Assembly: GCA_963402885.1 (NCBI GenBank)
Contig: OY727102.1
Location: forward strand, 3,348,001 to 3,412,000
DNA length: 64,000 nucleotides
Direction: 5' to 3'
Origin: Antedon bifida
Lineage: Eukaryota; Echinodermata; Crinoidea; Comatulida; Antedonidae
The position numbers and the translations under genes are program-made. Below the pieces are notes generated by a model. The model made no database searches. It worked only from the letters and a program-made list of their open reading frames with translations, and was not told where the DNA came from. This document shows, piece after piece, positions 36,423 through 48,301 of this stretch (positions are counted from its first letter, which is position 1; every line of letters begins with the position of its first letter).

Positions 36423-38660
36423 GTCGTGGCTGTAATATCAATATTGTTTATTGTGTTATCGACCATCGCACTATCCTTAAACACAATAGACAATTTTACA
36501 GTAGTTGATGAAGATGGACATGAACATGAGAATGAACATCTAATTATGATAGAGAAAGTGTGTATAGCCTGGTTCACACTAGAATACGTGTTAAGACTGG
36601 TATCAGCACCGGATAAATGGAAGTTCTTTAAAGGTGCGCTAAACATGATCGATTTAATGGCAATCTTGCCGTTCTATATTACCCTCTTTGTATCCAACGA
36701 ACAGGTTCTGAAATTCCAGAATGTACGGCGGATTATCCAGATCTTCCGAATCATGAGAATTCTTCGAATCCTGAAGTTAGCCAGACACTCAACCGGGCTA
36801 CAATCATTGGGATTCACTTTGAAGAGGAGTTACAAGGAACTTGGCTTGCTCATTTTGTTCTTAGCACTCGGAATAATGTTGTTTTCCAGTTTAGAATATT
36901 TTGCAGAAAAAGATGAAGAAAATACAGGTTTCAAGAGCATACCGGCGGCCTTTTGGTGGGCAGCTATCACAATGACCACGGTCGGTTATGGAGATATTTA
37001 TCCAAAGACGGAACTTGGAAAGCTTATCGGCGCAGTGTGCTGTGTCTCTGGTGTACTGTTCATTGCGCTTCCCATTCCAATTATCGTCAATAATTTTTCT
37101 GAATTCTACAAAGAACAAAGTAAGCAAGAGAAGGCATTGAAGCGACGCGATGCTTATGATAAAGCTAAGAAAAACGGCAGCTTACTCAGTTTAGTTAGCA
37201 ATGATAACGATGTTGACTTTGCTACTATTGATGTTGTCATTGAAGCTGAGCGAAACAAAGCCGAAAACAGTGCATGCGAAAATAGAATGCCTCCACAGGG
37301 TTGTAACAGTAAACTCGATAGCGCACAAAGCTGCTGTCAAACTGCTGGTCTTGAATTTCAAATGGTACCAGTTGTTCCAGAAGTAAAGTTGTGTCATTCT
37401 GCTGATCGACTACCACCACCCAGATATCCAAGAAATCGAAGTCTTAGTTCTACTACTTACACGGATCACGCAAACCGTCAGAGCTCAAGTAGTTTGGCTT
37501 CTGATCCGTATACATCTGTTGACTATCCTGACATCCAAATGTCTCCACATCGACATAACACAATATGTGGCGTGCATGACGATTACGATACAAATGATTT
37601 ACATGCATTTATTGATCGACAACGTATACCAAGTTTAGGACAACTGAATCGACAAAGAGGAATGGACATGATCTCGTCAGAAGTTGTCTCTGATTGTAGT
37701 GAAAAACTAATTCCAAAAAGTGAACGTTACTTAACAACTCAAAATCAATACGACGTCACTCCTACCACGGATGACGCGAGGGAAACCGATGAAACGGAAC
37801 CACTACTTCGCAAACACTCGCCTATGAAACATGGCAGCAGCACCGTCGAAAATGAAGGCGCAGATGAAGGAATTGTTGTAGTACAGAAGTTGGACAATGG
37901 ATATACTACAACGTGGATCAAAGCTGATCAAGAAGGGAATGGACACGTTTGCTCTCCTAAGTCTCTCAAACCAGCCTTAAGAACAGCCATCAGTTCTGGG
38001 GACGATAGACCGAAATCCCCAGCAAGTCCTGATATCCAAAGCCTGAAAGGACCTAAACCTAAGCGTGTAACCATTGATGACGACAAGGAAAATGCTTCGT
38101 CAACGGATTCAGGAGGTAGCCTAACAAACAGTCCTCAACCAAGACTTGCTAAAAAGTCAATAGGGAAGGGCAAGTCACGAAAAAATAAAATTAGACCTGG
38201 TTTGCTTAGTGGAATTACGACCGGGTTGAGATTGTGTAATCACAAACCATTACAAAGAGAGCCATCGTCTCCCGAACCAAAGCCAACGAGTGACAGCTGT
38301 CCTTCTGATGGTCAGATTACAACCCCTCCGTCCGAACGATCCACCAAAGTAGAAGTGAACAGGACAGTGTCAGATCCATGTACTGATGATGTAGCTAAAA
38401 TAGCTGAAAATGGTCAAGGAACCAGTGTTGGTATCAGGTTAGGAATGTCACCTGATCTGTCGATGCATCGGTATCGTGGAATGAGCAAAATTATCAACGG
38501 TGCTTGTTCGCAGATGAAGTCTAGATCTCTAGATGAATCCACTTTACATGGCCAAGAAAACAATGAGAGTAAGAACGCAATTTGGTTTCACTGCGCATCG
38601 GAGGATTGGGACATGCCCACCTCCAGAAATACACAGCAGCCTGTTGAAAACAGCAATTAG
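36423..38660 (+). CDS. Kv2 (Shab)-type voltage-gated potassium channel, coding exon 2 (S1-S6, pore, C-tail)
   Basis: Encodes residues 187-931, reaching a TAG stop. S1 begins at the splice junction ([13 protein letters not shown]). The S4 voltage sensor at about 288-304 carries arginines in the [17 protein letters not shown] pattern. The selectivity filter TVGYGD is at 372-377, and S6 ends in the PIP gating bend at 403-405. A cytoplasmic tail of about 500 residues follows. It is rich in Ser, Thr, Asp and Pro, as in Kv2 channels, whose tail controls clustering and phosphorylation-dependent gating; I could not align a specific clustering motif. The acceptor TCTTTCAG lies at 36415-36422, and reading starts in phase 0. 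With exon 1 this gives 931 aa, close to known Kv2/Shab lengths (about 850-990). Nothing is truncated or missing in the channel core. Confidence 0.97.
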   Translation, partial: VVAVISILFIVLSTIALSLNTIDNFTVVDEDGHEHENEHLIMIEKVCIAWFTLEYVLRLVSAPDKWKFFKGALNMIDLMAILPFYITLFVSNEQVLKFQNVRRIIQIFRIMRILRILKLARHSTGLQSLGFTLKRSYKELGLLILFLALGIMLFSSLEYFAEKDEENTGFKSIPAAFWWAAITMTTVGYGDIYPKTELGKLIGAVCCVSGVLFIALPIPIIVNNFSEFYKEQSKQEKALKRRDAYDKAKKNGSLLSLVSNDNDVDFATIDVVIEAERNKAENSACENRMPPQGCNSKLDSAQSCCQTAGLEFQMVPVVPEVKLCHSADRLPPPRYPRNRSLSSTTYTDHANRQSSSSLASDPYTSVDYPDIQMSPHRHNTICGVHDDYDTNDLHAFIDRQRIPSLGQLNRQRGMDMISSEVVSDCSEKLIPKSERYLTTQNQYDVTPTTDDARETDETEPLLRKHSPMKHGSSTVENEGADEGIVVVQKLDNGYTTTWIKADQEGNGHVCSPKSLKPALRTAISSGDDRPKSPASPDIQSLKGPKPKRVTIDDDKENASSTDSGGSLTNSPQPRLAKKSIGKGKSRKNKIRPGLLSGITTGLRLCNHKPLQREPSSPEPKPTSDSCPSDGQITTPPSERSTKVEVNRTVSDPCTDDVAKIAENGQGTSVGIRLGMSPDLSMHRYRGMSKIINGACSQMKSRSLDESTLHGQENNESKNAIWFHCASEDWDMPTSRNTQQPVENSN

Positions 38661-39995
38661 TGTCAGCTTATTAGTGATCGAGCGCGGCGGCCCACTGACT
38701 TTATTTAGGCCAAATAAACTGCTTCCGTTCAGGCTGATTGAAGCTACAAATACCAAAAGGATCGCATTGTAAATAGAATATTTAAACATATAATATAAAA
38801 ATGATATGAACTATAAATAATATAATAAATTATATATAAAAGCTATATAAAAATATTAAGTGTATGCGGATGAGGACACTTAAAGATATAATGATGAAGG
38901 CTGTACACTTTAAAACATTACACACTGCAGCATTTAGAATAATGTAGTTTATACCTAATGACAAAATATCTCCATTATTATAGCAAATTTGCCTTTATAC
39001 CTATTTATATATAATTACAAAGGGCGTATGGTAAGTAGTTGCCATAAAGCTTTCATTTTCTTTAATTATGCGTCACGTTTCGATACTTCTGTTGATATAG
39101 GCATTATGCTAAATCGTGTGTGACACGTATATAAAACGTGTATGTACATTATTGTATATTACATAAATAAATGCGTCATTATTGTAAATACAAATATAGG
39201 ATTATAGAAACATAGATAAAGTATACAAAGATATTAACGTTTATATATAGTACCTTGTTAATTAGATACTGAGAACGCATCATGTATGTTACTCGTGCAC
39301 AACCGGTAGAAGCGGTTGACATTTAAGCTGCGCATGCGTTTACACATTACGCAAACACTTGCTTGAAAGAATACATCAATTTTAACCGCATCGCATACAC
39401 AACGCATATTGATGAAGCGCACTCAAATATTGTCTTTAGTTGCGATATGTATCTATATAGTTAGGTATTACAAAAACTCCTAATATATATATAATTTATT
39501 AGGAAATGACACCTTTGCATCGGTGGCACACACAGAAGTGGTGCATCCAAATTAACATAATACATCAAAACAATACATAATATTTTATTAAGTCTGTAGA
39601 TAACGCTTTCATTTAATTTCACCTTCGTCTAAGATATATTCTTGTGTTTTATTTCGCTTCAATCGCTTTTATTTATCCCAGAGTAAACTATATATACAAT
39701 CCAGTGCCTGATAGTATGCGATATTATGTGCTAAATAAGCGTGTGTATTTATCTGTATGACGTCTTCTTGCTTGTCTATTGCTATATGTTTGAGACATGC
39801 GCACAACAAAACTCTGTACATTTGCTTCACAGCTTCGATTGCAATGTAAAGTATAATATGATGATATTTATAGTAACTATATATACAAGACCACTATAAT
39901 GTATTGCTAGCGTTGTTTTAATTCCAATGTTTTTTTATGTTTTTTACTCATTTTAATGTTTGCTGTTTTTATTTTCACCCAAATAAAAATAAACT
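38661..39995 (+). other. Kv2 3' UTR (probable)
   Basis: AT-rich, non-coding sequence after the stop. Two overlapping polyadenylation signals AATAAA lie at 39982-39987 and 39988-39993. Two Pumilio-type TGTAAATA sites (38768-38775 and 39183-39190) suggest possible post-transcriptional control. The true cleavage site is not determined. Confidence 0.5.
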
Positions 39996-41384
39996 AATAC
40001 ATATATAGGTTGTTTTTATAAGTTGTAATATGACGTAAAAGAAGAAGAGATTGAGGAAGAAATGGTGGGATGAACAACAGATGAAACTTACATGTTTCCA
40101 ATGTGACACTGCTGAAGGAAGTAGGCATAATAAGTGGTGATAGGCCTAGTAGATGCTGGTGTTTATGGTCTTGTTGACTGGCATGATAATATACTGATGA
40201 TGGTAATGGTGACCCTATAATAATTCATATACATGTATACAATTTTAATCATGATGATATAAAGAGGTGAGCAACATTTGATGAAAGTTTTTGATGATGT
40301 CAATACTGAGGATAATATGGTAACGAATACAATAAACCAACGCTCAGAAAAAGAGGGCGTGTTATTGAATATTTCGGCTGATATTGAACATTATATCGAC
40401 ATTTTTATTAGCTTTTGTGACGTCATCGATTTTGGCTGAAACGAATAGTATGGGCTGTGGGTGTGTAAATGTTTGGAAAAAAACTCGAAACGATAAACAA
40501 ACGTACTTGTATACTAACAAACAGGTATATACATGCATTTGTAAATTACGAGACTTTTTGTTGAAAAGGTGGGCGCTATTTAAATTGCGAATCAACTAAA
40601 AGAGTCACAACATCATGCTAGAGGGCGTGAATTATTATCATGTGAAGACCATTACTATTCAAAACAGCAAATTGACAATAATAAAGAGGAATGTGAGTAG
40701 ATATTGCTTATTATAAAAGACCAACTCTTAAAGTACCTATTATAACACTTAAAGTCGCATTTTACTTATAATTTATATACATTTTTCAAGTAAGTGTGCA
40801 TAATTTTTTTTTTTCTATTTTAAAACCATCATGTTCTCTGTTTTACTTGTTTTTCTTGTTTTTAATTTCAGCAATTACACTTGTATACAGGTTACCAATC
40901 AGAGTTAAATGTAATCATGTAATTATCTAAAACGATAATTGAATAATTATTAAAGTCAATTGTTTACCTCCAAGCTGTGCTACCGTCTCATTATTGACAA
41001 CCTCAAACTAGACTATATTTCTAATATAAATATAATTAGACAATATTGCATTTGTCAATCAATCGCCCGTTTTTATTGTTATTTGCCATTAGAACATTGA
41101 ATGATGTTAAATCACAACTCACTGTATTTTAGAGATTTGCCTCGTCACCGTCTCTTCAGTTTGATAGTTTGTTGATGACATAACAATGGAGATATTTGCT
41201 ACAGGTAAATATTATTATCATTATGGTTATAACTCTCTAGTTGTTTTTTGTTTTTTTCTTCATCCAAAAGCGAGCACAGTTCGCCAATTACAGGTTGTAA
41301 GTTTATAAGCAAGATAGACTATTTTATAATTTCTCGTGCTTATAAACGAAGTCTCATTTGAGGTTTAGGGAGTGGAGTTGAAAG

Positions 41385-41482
41385 AGTCGTGAGTTACAAC
41401 CCTGGCACTAGGTCAGGATTGAACCCTGGACCTTGTGATTGGAAGGCAAGCACGTTAACCACCAAATTACAGCTTCACCGGT
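41385..41482 (-). mobile_element. tRNA-Gly-like SINE head
   Basis: On the minus strand, TTTGGTGGTTAACGTGCTTG resembles a Pol III A box and GGTCCAGGGTTCAATCCTG resembles a B box. The middle reads TGCCTTCCAATCACAAGG, much like the TCC-anticodon arm of tRNA-Gly. The anticodon stem and acceptor stem do not pair properly, so this is a tRNA-derived retroposon rather than a working tRNA gene. No second copy was found in the window. Confidence 0.6.
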
Positions 41483-41489
41483 ATATATT

Positions 41490-41832
41490 TTAAAGATGTA
41501 TTGTCCCCCAAAATCATGAAAAATAAAGATTTTTAAAATCGGACTTTGAATAGGCCATTTTGCAGTTTTAATGAAGTTGTTCACTTCCATAAGAAAAAAA
41601 ACGGGGGAAAAAAATTATTTCACCTATAAAAAGACAAAATAAACAGTTAAATTACCCAAAAACTCATTGTCTTCCAGACAATTTGACCATTTTTTGCTTT
41701 AAATTACATTTTTCTCAGGTAAATAAATTTTTTTCAGACCCAATTTTTTGTGAGAGTGAATAACTATTATGTGACATTAAAATAACATATTCAACAAAAA
41801 ATATTTTTTTAGGGGGACAATATATCTTTAAT
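41490..41832. mobile_element. Palindromic AT-rich element, family 2, copy c (full length)
   Basis: The left end TTAAAGATGTATTGTCCCCC mirrors the right end, AGGGGGACAATATATCTTTA then A. Internal blocks ATCGGACTTTGAATAGGCCA and the CATATTCAACAAAAA block match the other copies. It lies directly beside the minus-strand SINE. Confidence 0.85.
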
Positions 41833-43488
41833 GGAGCATATTACATTGTTATTATTGTTGTGTCGAGTTGTTAGCATTCATTGTCTTAAGCATTTCACTT
41901 ACCAAGTTGTTTATTAATTAAAATTCTACTTTCTCCATTCAGGGAATTTATTCAGAATTTGACCGTAACACAGAACTAAAGTTATAAACAGCTTAGTTAA
42001 TTAATATTTTTCAATTGCTACTGTATAATAATATTGAGTAAACAAGGGATTGGACTGGTGCATTGGACGCTTGCATTATAGCGCCACCAGTGGATAACTC
42101 TTAAAAATAACAGCTCGGTTTATTTGCGCATGCTCAGTTACTTTCAAGTCAAACTCATAATCCAGGCAATTTTTGCGGATTGATCATCAATCATTGATGG
42201 GCGTTTCTTGGTGTGATTTAATGACGTACGATCGGACAAGAGTGAAATGGTATTAACGAATCAAACGCCACGAAGATGAATGTTTTATGCTATATTTTAA
42301 ATGAAATTAGCCCAACATTGGCTTAATTTAGACGCTGAAATTATGTTGAAAAGTGCCTCAACCATTGATTATTGATCTTGACCAAATTAAATCATATGCG
42401 ACGATCATGCCGAGGGCCATAATACTGATGTCATTCTCTGTGGTAATTATTATTTTCCTGATCCAAAATAATTACATACTGTACGCTAAATGAGCAATAT
42501 TTACATATAAAAGTAACCCGTGGCACTAGGTTTAAAATGGTAAATGTAAAATGTATTCTATAAAATACTACTTGTCTGGCGCACATAAAATGTACTCCAG
42601 GAAACCAGATCTGCATAACAATGGTGCGAAGGAATATAAATAAAGCACTCGTCAGGTGTCACTTCGTACTTGGTATTCAGTAGGTGATCGACATAATATA
42701 AAGTCTGTGCTAAAAATGGTAATATTTTGTTGATGGTCGACATTACTGGTGGACATTATCAAAGAATATTATGTACTTTCGGCGTCGTCAGAACTCGGAC
42801 AACGTGAAAAGTACTTGTTGCGTCGTACAGTATTTACGACATACACAACCGTGAACAGGTAAAATTCAATTTATATCAGTTTAATATGGAAATCTATTGA
42901 TTATAGGCGCGTGGTGTGCATAATCAATTCATTCATGTGATTTAGAAGAAACAGTGCTGCTCCTAATTTGAAAAAGGGACCTTTCATGAATTGGTGTTCG
43001 TTTTAAACAAACTACGAACTTTTCAATAAAGGTATTATACTCTGGTCCTCCTCAAGCTTAACTGGAAACTGAGGAAATTCGGATTAGGCCCTCTGTGGAA
43101 TTATCTTTCTCACTCGCTTCATTAACGGAGGTCAAATAAATTATTCGTTAGGCTTTTAACCACCATAATGTCAGCATAATCTAAATTTATCTTTAATATT
43201 CTGTATTTCTTTATTTTTGCCTACTTATTAATTATCTTGGTGACAGTCAATCTATTAAAATCCTTACAAATCGCTGATACAGATTTGTTTGTCAAATTAT
43301 TCTTATGATAACAACTTAATTATCTATAATGTCAAGATTAATCATCCAACAATATAATCGACTTGACGAGTGGCGTCGGAATATCTATAAGGTGCGACGG
43401 CTGGAGTCACTTGTTCATATTAGGATAATGAAGAATTAAGGTTGTATGTGTGGTTGATCGAATTGTTCCGTTGGTCATGCTTGGCCGG

Positions 43489-43873
43489 ATCGCCCAACAT
43501 TAAGATTTCTTGTTGTTGAATCGTACGCAACTTAGTTCTTTGGTCTTGGTGTCTGGAATCGTCTAAAGCTAAGTTTTCTTGTCGACAAATTGTAAGCGAG
43601 TTTTTTCGTTGTGTTGATCGAACGTAATCGCCTAACGGTAAGTTTTCTTGTCGACTAGTCGTACGAAATTCTATTTTTCGATCTTGGTGAACGAACTCGT
43701 CTAACGGAGGTTGTCTTGTTGACGAGTCGAACGCGAGTTTTTTTTTCGTAGACCTTCGTGACAGAAATCGCCAAACTGTAAGATTTTTGTTGATGAGACC
43801 TACAAAGTTTTTTTATTTGGTCTTGATGACCAGCATTGTTTATCGTTTCTTTGTTGACGAGTCGTACAGTAAC
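43489..43873. repeat. Tandem array, ~68-72 bp unit, about 5.5 copies
   Basis: Units start near 43489, 43559, 43627, 43695, 43767 and 43834. Each carries a variant of ATCGCCTAACGGTAAG, then TTTTCTTGTCGACGAGTCGT, a T-rich stretch and a GGTCTTGGTGA block. Units differ from one another by many substitutions, so the array is old or diverging fast. It is more GC- and CpG-rich than its surroundings. Partial similarity may extend left to about 43430. Confidence 0.8.
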
Positions 43874-44090
43874 TGTATCTGATACCTAGAATGGTTAAGC
43901 TTATTCTTCTACATCATTATCTGCAACTTATATATATATATATATATAGGCCTAATTATGTTTTATTATTAAAACATTATTTTATTTCCATTGTTAAATA
44001 TGTAATATATAATAATCTATTGCCAACCTGTTTTCATTGTTTTATCTATGTAGGCCTATTTGAATATTAATCCCATATGTATACATGTAT

Positions 44091-44316
44091 TTAAAGACGT
44101 GGTGTCTCCAGAAAATATAAAAATGAAGATTAATAAAATTGGTTGGTTGGTCGGTCGGTAAACACTAACTCAAATTTGCACACGCGACTGCAGTCATGTA
44201 TATGGCCTTGGTTCCCCCATTTTTTGGTCAAAGTGAATATCTAGTATGTGACATTAATATTGGATATTCAACCAACAATTGTAAACAAAATTTCAGAGGA
44301 ACAATGTATCAATGTA
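44091..44316. mobile_element. Palindromic AT-rich element, family 2, copy d, with a nested GTCGG repeat
   Basis: The left part (TTAAAGACGTGGTGTCTCCA onward to AAGATTAATAAAAT) and the right part (TTTTGGTCAAAGTGAATATC to AGAGGAACAATGTATC) belong to family 2. The middle ~170 bp found in full copies is replaced by a GTCGG-rich repeat. The nesting shows that the family 2 copy is the older of the two. Confidence 0.7.
44140..44212 (+). repeat. GTCGG-rich interspersed repeat, copy D (nested)
   Basis: Starts GGTTGGTTGGTCGGTCGGTA, continues AACACTAACTCAAATTTG, CACACGCGACTGCAG and ends ATGTATATGGCCTTG. It is the same variant as copies A and E, with the 5' hairpin and the CACTATGTCGG part missing. Confidence 0.8.
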
Positions 44317-45381
44317 ACCCTCATGTAAGTTATAGTGCTTGCACATTGTTTGTAAACTAATTAAAGGTCGATAATTATAATAAGTATAAAGCACATTTTA
44401 CTATCAATCAACGACCGTAACTTTTTCACCATTTAGATACAGATCGGAATTAAATACAGAAATTGCATCCAAACAGCGTCAGTGTACAAATAATTTTATC
44501 GCCACTTATTTATAACAGGGAAGAGTGAGTTTCACTCCTCCCTGGTTTTTAATGTGTATATGGAAAGTATTTGAATGTCATATCGATTGTTATTTATTAA
44601 TTGCGTACGCTATCGAAGATTGATTTTATTGTTAGAGAAAGTTATTGATTTGATTTTATTGTTGTTTGGTTTTAAAATTGTGTTAATTTAGCTAAAAGGT
44701 TTCAAATGTAGGTTTATAGATCAATTATCTAAGAAATATATTAATTCATTACATCATTTAACTTTCGTAATTATGTTTTGTATTAATTTAATAGTGCACT
44801 TTCATCAATAGAAAACAATATTTTATAATGTTAATGGATGTAGTGGTATGCTAGTAAATGGCGTGATGCAATTTGTGGTAAACAATAGCTTTTCCTTGGA
44901 ACTACTTTCAGAAGAATATCCCGAATTTTAGAACGTCTTTTGAATGTATTAGATTGTTTATCAATATATTAGGTATCCTCAAACCGAGAATAATTATATT
45001 TGGAGTAGGAAACGACGAGTTCTGCTTTAGTGTTCTTGGTTCGTTGAAATTTGGCATTGAAGAGATATATGGCATGTATGCATACTTGGTGTCATCTCAA
45101 ATGCTTTAGTTCATTTGCGGACGGCATCTATATACAGGAAACCGGTGAACGTTTACGTCAGGCTGATGCGGTGCTTAGTTCCAATCTTCTCACTAGTGGC
45201 AGCTTAACTCTTGTTCAAATATTTGAAATGGATGATTAAAGAATTTCAGACACTACAAAGAGAAAAGTAATAACTATGCTGACAGTTTAGGAAATCCCAA
45301 TATACCTAGGTTATGCGAGATTTGTAGTTTGTTTCATAAAGTTGGCAGTGTTTCTTCAATCAGCAATGTGGTTATGTCAAT

Positions 45382-45500
45382 TTTTAGTCGCGTGCGTGCA
45401 ACGCGACTCTACAGCTCACTATGTCGGTCGGTCGGTCGGTTGGTCGGTAAACACTAACTTGAGCACGCGACTGAAGCCATGTACAGTATATGACCTAGTT
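45382..45500 (+). repeat. GTCGG-rich interspersed repeat, copy E
   Basis: Opens TTTTAGTCGCGTGCGTGCAA then CGCGACT, an imperfect hairpin. It continues CTACAGCTCACTATGTCGGT, GGTC units, GGTAAACACTAACTTGAG, CACGCGACTGAAGCCATG. It is the most complete example of the A/D/E variant. Confidence 0.85.
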
Positions 45501-46223
45501 GGAAGACGTTTATGCATAGATTACACGAAAACACATACTGTAACTTTTGTTCTGTGGTGAGGTATCCTTTCGTAAACATGTTTTATAGGTCTAAGATCCG
45601 TGCATATCGATCTGCTCTATGCAAACACGCACATTTCTCAGTGTCGAATACAATTATAACTTTCTTCATTTACACAAGGCTCTTTAGGCTGTTATTTTGT
45701 ATTAAGTGATAATGGAAGTTATCTTTTGTGACGTAGGGAGCGTGTCACTATGAGTATACATAGATCTTTGGATTTACATTGATTGAACATAACACAAAGT
45801 CGTATACATTTTTTTTAACGAGATAATGTTTAGAATCTACAAACATTCCTTATTATTGGATAAAATATAATTTTTTGCTTAAACAAAAGTGGTTTTTTTT
45901 CATTGTGAGGATTAATACTAGGAATAAATTGATTGGTTATTAAAAAAAAAAACTAATTCAGTGTGATAAAATTGTGCAGGTAGCGTGTCATCCATAATAA
46001 TTATACAGAATATATCTATCCATATTTGTATTCACATGAAATTATAGAATTATAGGTTGTCCCGGTGAATAATTTAAAATCAATTCATGTGTTTACTTAT
46101 TTTAAAGATTCTATAATTGGCCCCGCATTTCGACATGACAACGTCGACGAGTCGTACGTATTCGATGACATCAGAAAAAGAAGGTTTATCGTAGCTTATC
46201 CTGACTTTAAAACATCATTGGAA

Positions 46224-46655
46224 ATGGCGAACCAACTGGAACCTCCGTATGGAGGAGGAAACCACTATAGAAACGCATTTGTTGACAAACAAGATTCTAC
46301 AACTAGTAGTGGAACAAAAGAAGAAAAAACGTTCAAAAATATGATGTGTACTGTATTTGAAAACACAACTGCTCATGGAATACCAAATATCCTTAGATCG
46401 GAAACAACGATAGGAAAGATTATTTGGAGCCTCCTGTTCTCGGTTGCAGTCGGATTTTTAATTTATCAAACTAAAGAACTTGTGGAAAAGTTTCTAACGT
46501 ACCCGGTTGATGTTCAGCTTGATATTGAATATAATAGTGAGCTAGAATTCCCTGCTGTTACCATTTGTAATATCAATCCGATTCGAGTGTCAAAATTAGG
46601 AGACGTAGACGATCCAGAATTACAAGAATCGAATAAGAAAAAAGAAAGCGATCAG
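46224..46655 (+). CDS. DEG/ENaC-family cation channel, exon 1 (N-terminus, TM1)
   Basis: First exon of a predicted 571-aa degenerin/epithelial sodium channel subunit. These proteins form trimeric, amiloride-sensitive, mostly Na+-selective plasma-membrane channels, gated by acid, peptides, force or constitutively. This exon encodes residues 1-144. The conserved His-Gly gating motif is at 51-52 and TM1 at about 65-85. The family block FPAVTICN at 109-116 opens the extracellular domain. The donor CAG|GTAACT is at 46655/46656, phase 0. ATG 46224 is the first in frame and has a good context (GAAATGG). However, the frame is open and looks coding back to 46056, and a possible acceptor (TTTTAAAG, ending 46107) lies upstream. 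A further 5' exon may therefore exist. Whether it is an ASIC, FaNaC or other subtype cannot be judged here. Confidence 0.85.
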
Positions 46656-47702
46656 GTAACTTTATTTATATTTAAATTCACAATTGAAATAATATCCACA
46701 AAAATAAATAGTCCTGATTTGAACTAAAAGATCTTGAAATGATATAGCCAGAGTGGAAAAAATAGAGTGAAAAACTCCTCTCTTCTACTGCAACGAGTTA
46801 ATACAGTATTATTATATTAGAAATATTTATTTCTTCCCAAAAATATATTCTCTCTAAAAGAGTTTTTTTTCAAAATGTATCAGTCAATTCATTAAAAACT
46901 TCAAACGAAATATTCGTTTCTAAGAATAAACTTCATTTTCTCTTAATTTCAAGTTTTTTTTTAAATCTTTATAAACCGTTTAATAACTTTTATTCTTGAT
47001 TTCCATATTATATTATGTTTAATTGGTTTGTTTTTGCAATCATTAATACAATATTATGATAGTAGATAGATAGTATGATAAATTAAATTATCTCGGGGCA
47101 AGTCACATTATCTATTTGTTGCCTCAACAGATACACAATATCAATGTTCAAATGTTTCAAATCTGAAAAGAAAACTGTATATACCAAAAACAAAACAATC
47201 AGCATTCGAATGAAATGTATTGGTCTACCAGAATAATTTACTTTTCTCATCAATCAATATTACCATAATATAGAGGTTCGATTATCCATCCTATCTCAAT
47301 CAATTTCCCAGGCGACATCATCGACAAACAAACATTTCTATTTGTTATTTATATATTAGAATACCGTTTTTATTGTTCCATACTTAAAGTTATAATCAAT
47401 ATAAACTCGGTGTACGCATATCTGATATTCTGAACTTATAGTACATCTAAATGGATACTTGATAGATGTCTGAAAGAAAACATTTAAAAAAGGAAAACTG
47501 CTAGCTTTGTCTTGAATCGATTACAAAGGATCACCTTGCCATGAGGGGCCATTAAACAGAACAATAGTTGTAATGTGTTCTTATTATATTTTTTTTTTAT
47601 TTTATCATATAAAATTAATTGCAACCACGCTTATCAGATGTAATTGGATTTCATGTTTCAACTTAAAACTTGAACTCAAATTTTTTTTTTAATGTGTTGT
47701 AG

Positions 47703-47965
47703 TGTGATGGATTACCACCAGAAGAACAAAATGGACCCAATGATGTAGGGCCGGAGGAAGAAGACGAAGAAGTGGAATACCAAGGTTGGGACTACTTTAT
47801 CTCGCAGCCTGATCCATATGGGACTGAGACAGTAGCTCGTGAGGAAATGGAAACACTTGCAACCTTACTGTCAGGCCAAAACCTTACAGAAAGAAAGAAA
47901 CTCGGACACCAGATAAAAGATTTGCTTGTCAGCTGCTCTTGGGCAGGATTGGCCTGTTCTCATGA
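47703..47965 (+). CDS. DEG/ENaC channel, exon 2 (finger-region insert, conserved SC...C)
   Basis: Encodes residues 145-231 plus two bases of codon 232, all extracellular. It begins with a cysteine and a strongly acidic stretch (PEEEDEEVEYQ). It ends in the family motif LLVSCSWAGLACSHE, whose cysteines form conserved disulphides. Acceptor TGTTGTAG ends at 47702; donor GA|GTAAGT follows 47965; phase 2. The acidic stretch and the GTET region lie where DEG/ENaC members vary most. Confidence 0.88.
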
Positions 47966-48301
47966 GTAAGTTTTTTTGTTTATGTCTCTCACGCAAATAT
48001 GATAGTTGTTATTTTCCATGACTATACATTAAAATTGTTATGGTGATTTACATCTGATATTCTAGATCTTTAAAAACGTGGTAGAACACCTTTATAAGTA
48101 TAATATTGGATGTAAATTTTGATGTTATTAATTTGATTTCGTTATACAATGTTTTATGACTCCGAAACACATACCAACCAGTAAAAACACTAACATATTT
48201 TATTAACTGTTAATTCACATATCATTAATACTATGATGGTTTGTGTTCATGCTAATTAGTATGGACAGGTGGAACAACCGTACGAAAACATAACCTTCAT
48301 T

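Larger units (their letters stand above)
39996..46052. other. Intergenic region between the two channel genes
   Basis: No conserved gene recognised. It contains a tRNA-Gly-like SINE (41385-41482, minus), palindromic elements (41490-41832 and 44091-44316), a ~70-bp tandem array (43489-43873) and two GTCGG-rich repeats (44140-44212 and 45382-45500). A TA microsatellite lies at 43929-43948. Two short ORFs, 42558-42743 minus and 45051-45239 plus, have fairly balanced codons but no recognisable domain or paired splice sites. Confidence 0.5.

Noticed and set aside
41395..41470. Minus-strand tRNA-Gly gene
   Set aside because: Boxes A and B are recognisable but the anticodon and acceptor stems are mismatched, so it is treated as a SINE.
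42558..42743. 61-codon minus-strand ORF ending YVRQTSSIL
   Set aside because: The codons look moderately balanced, but there are no flanking splice sites I trust and no recognised motif. Left as a note in the intergenic entry.
45051..45239. 62-codon plus-strand ORF upstream of the DEG/ENaC gene
   Set aside because: Could be a 5' exon of that gene, but no donor in a matching phase joins it convincingly to 46108 or 46224.
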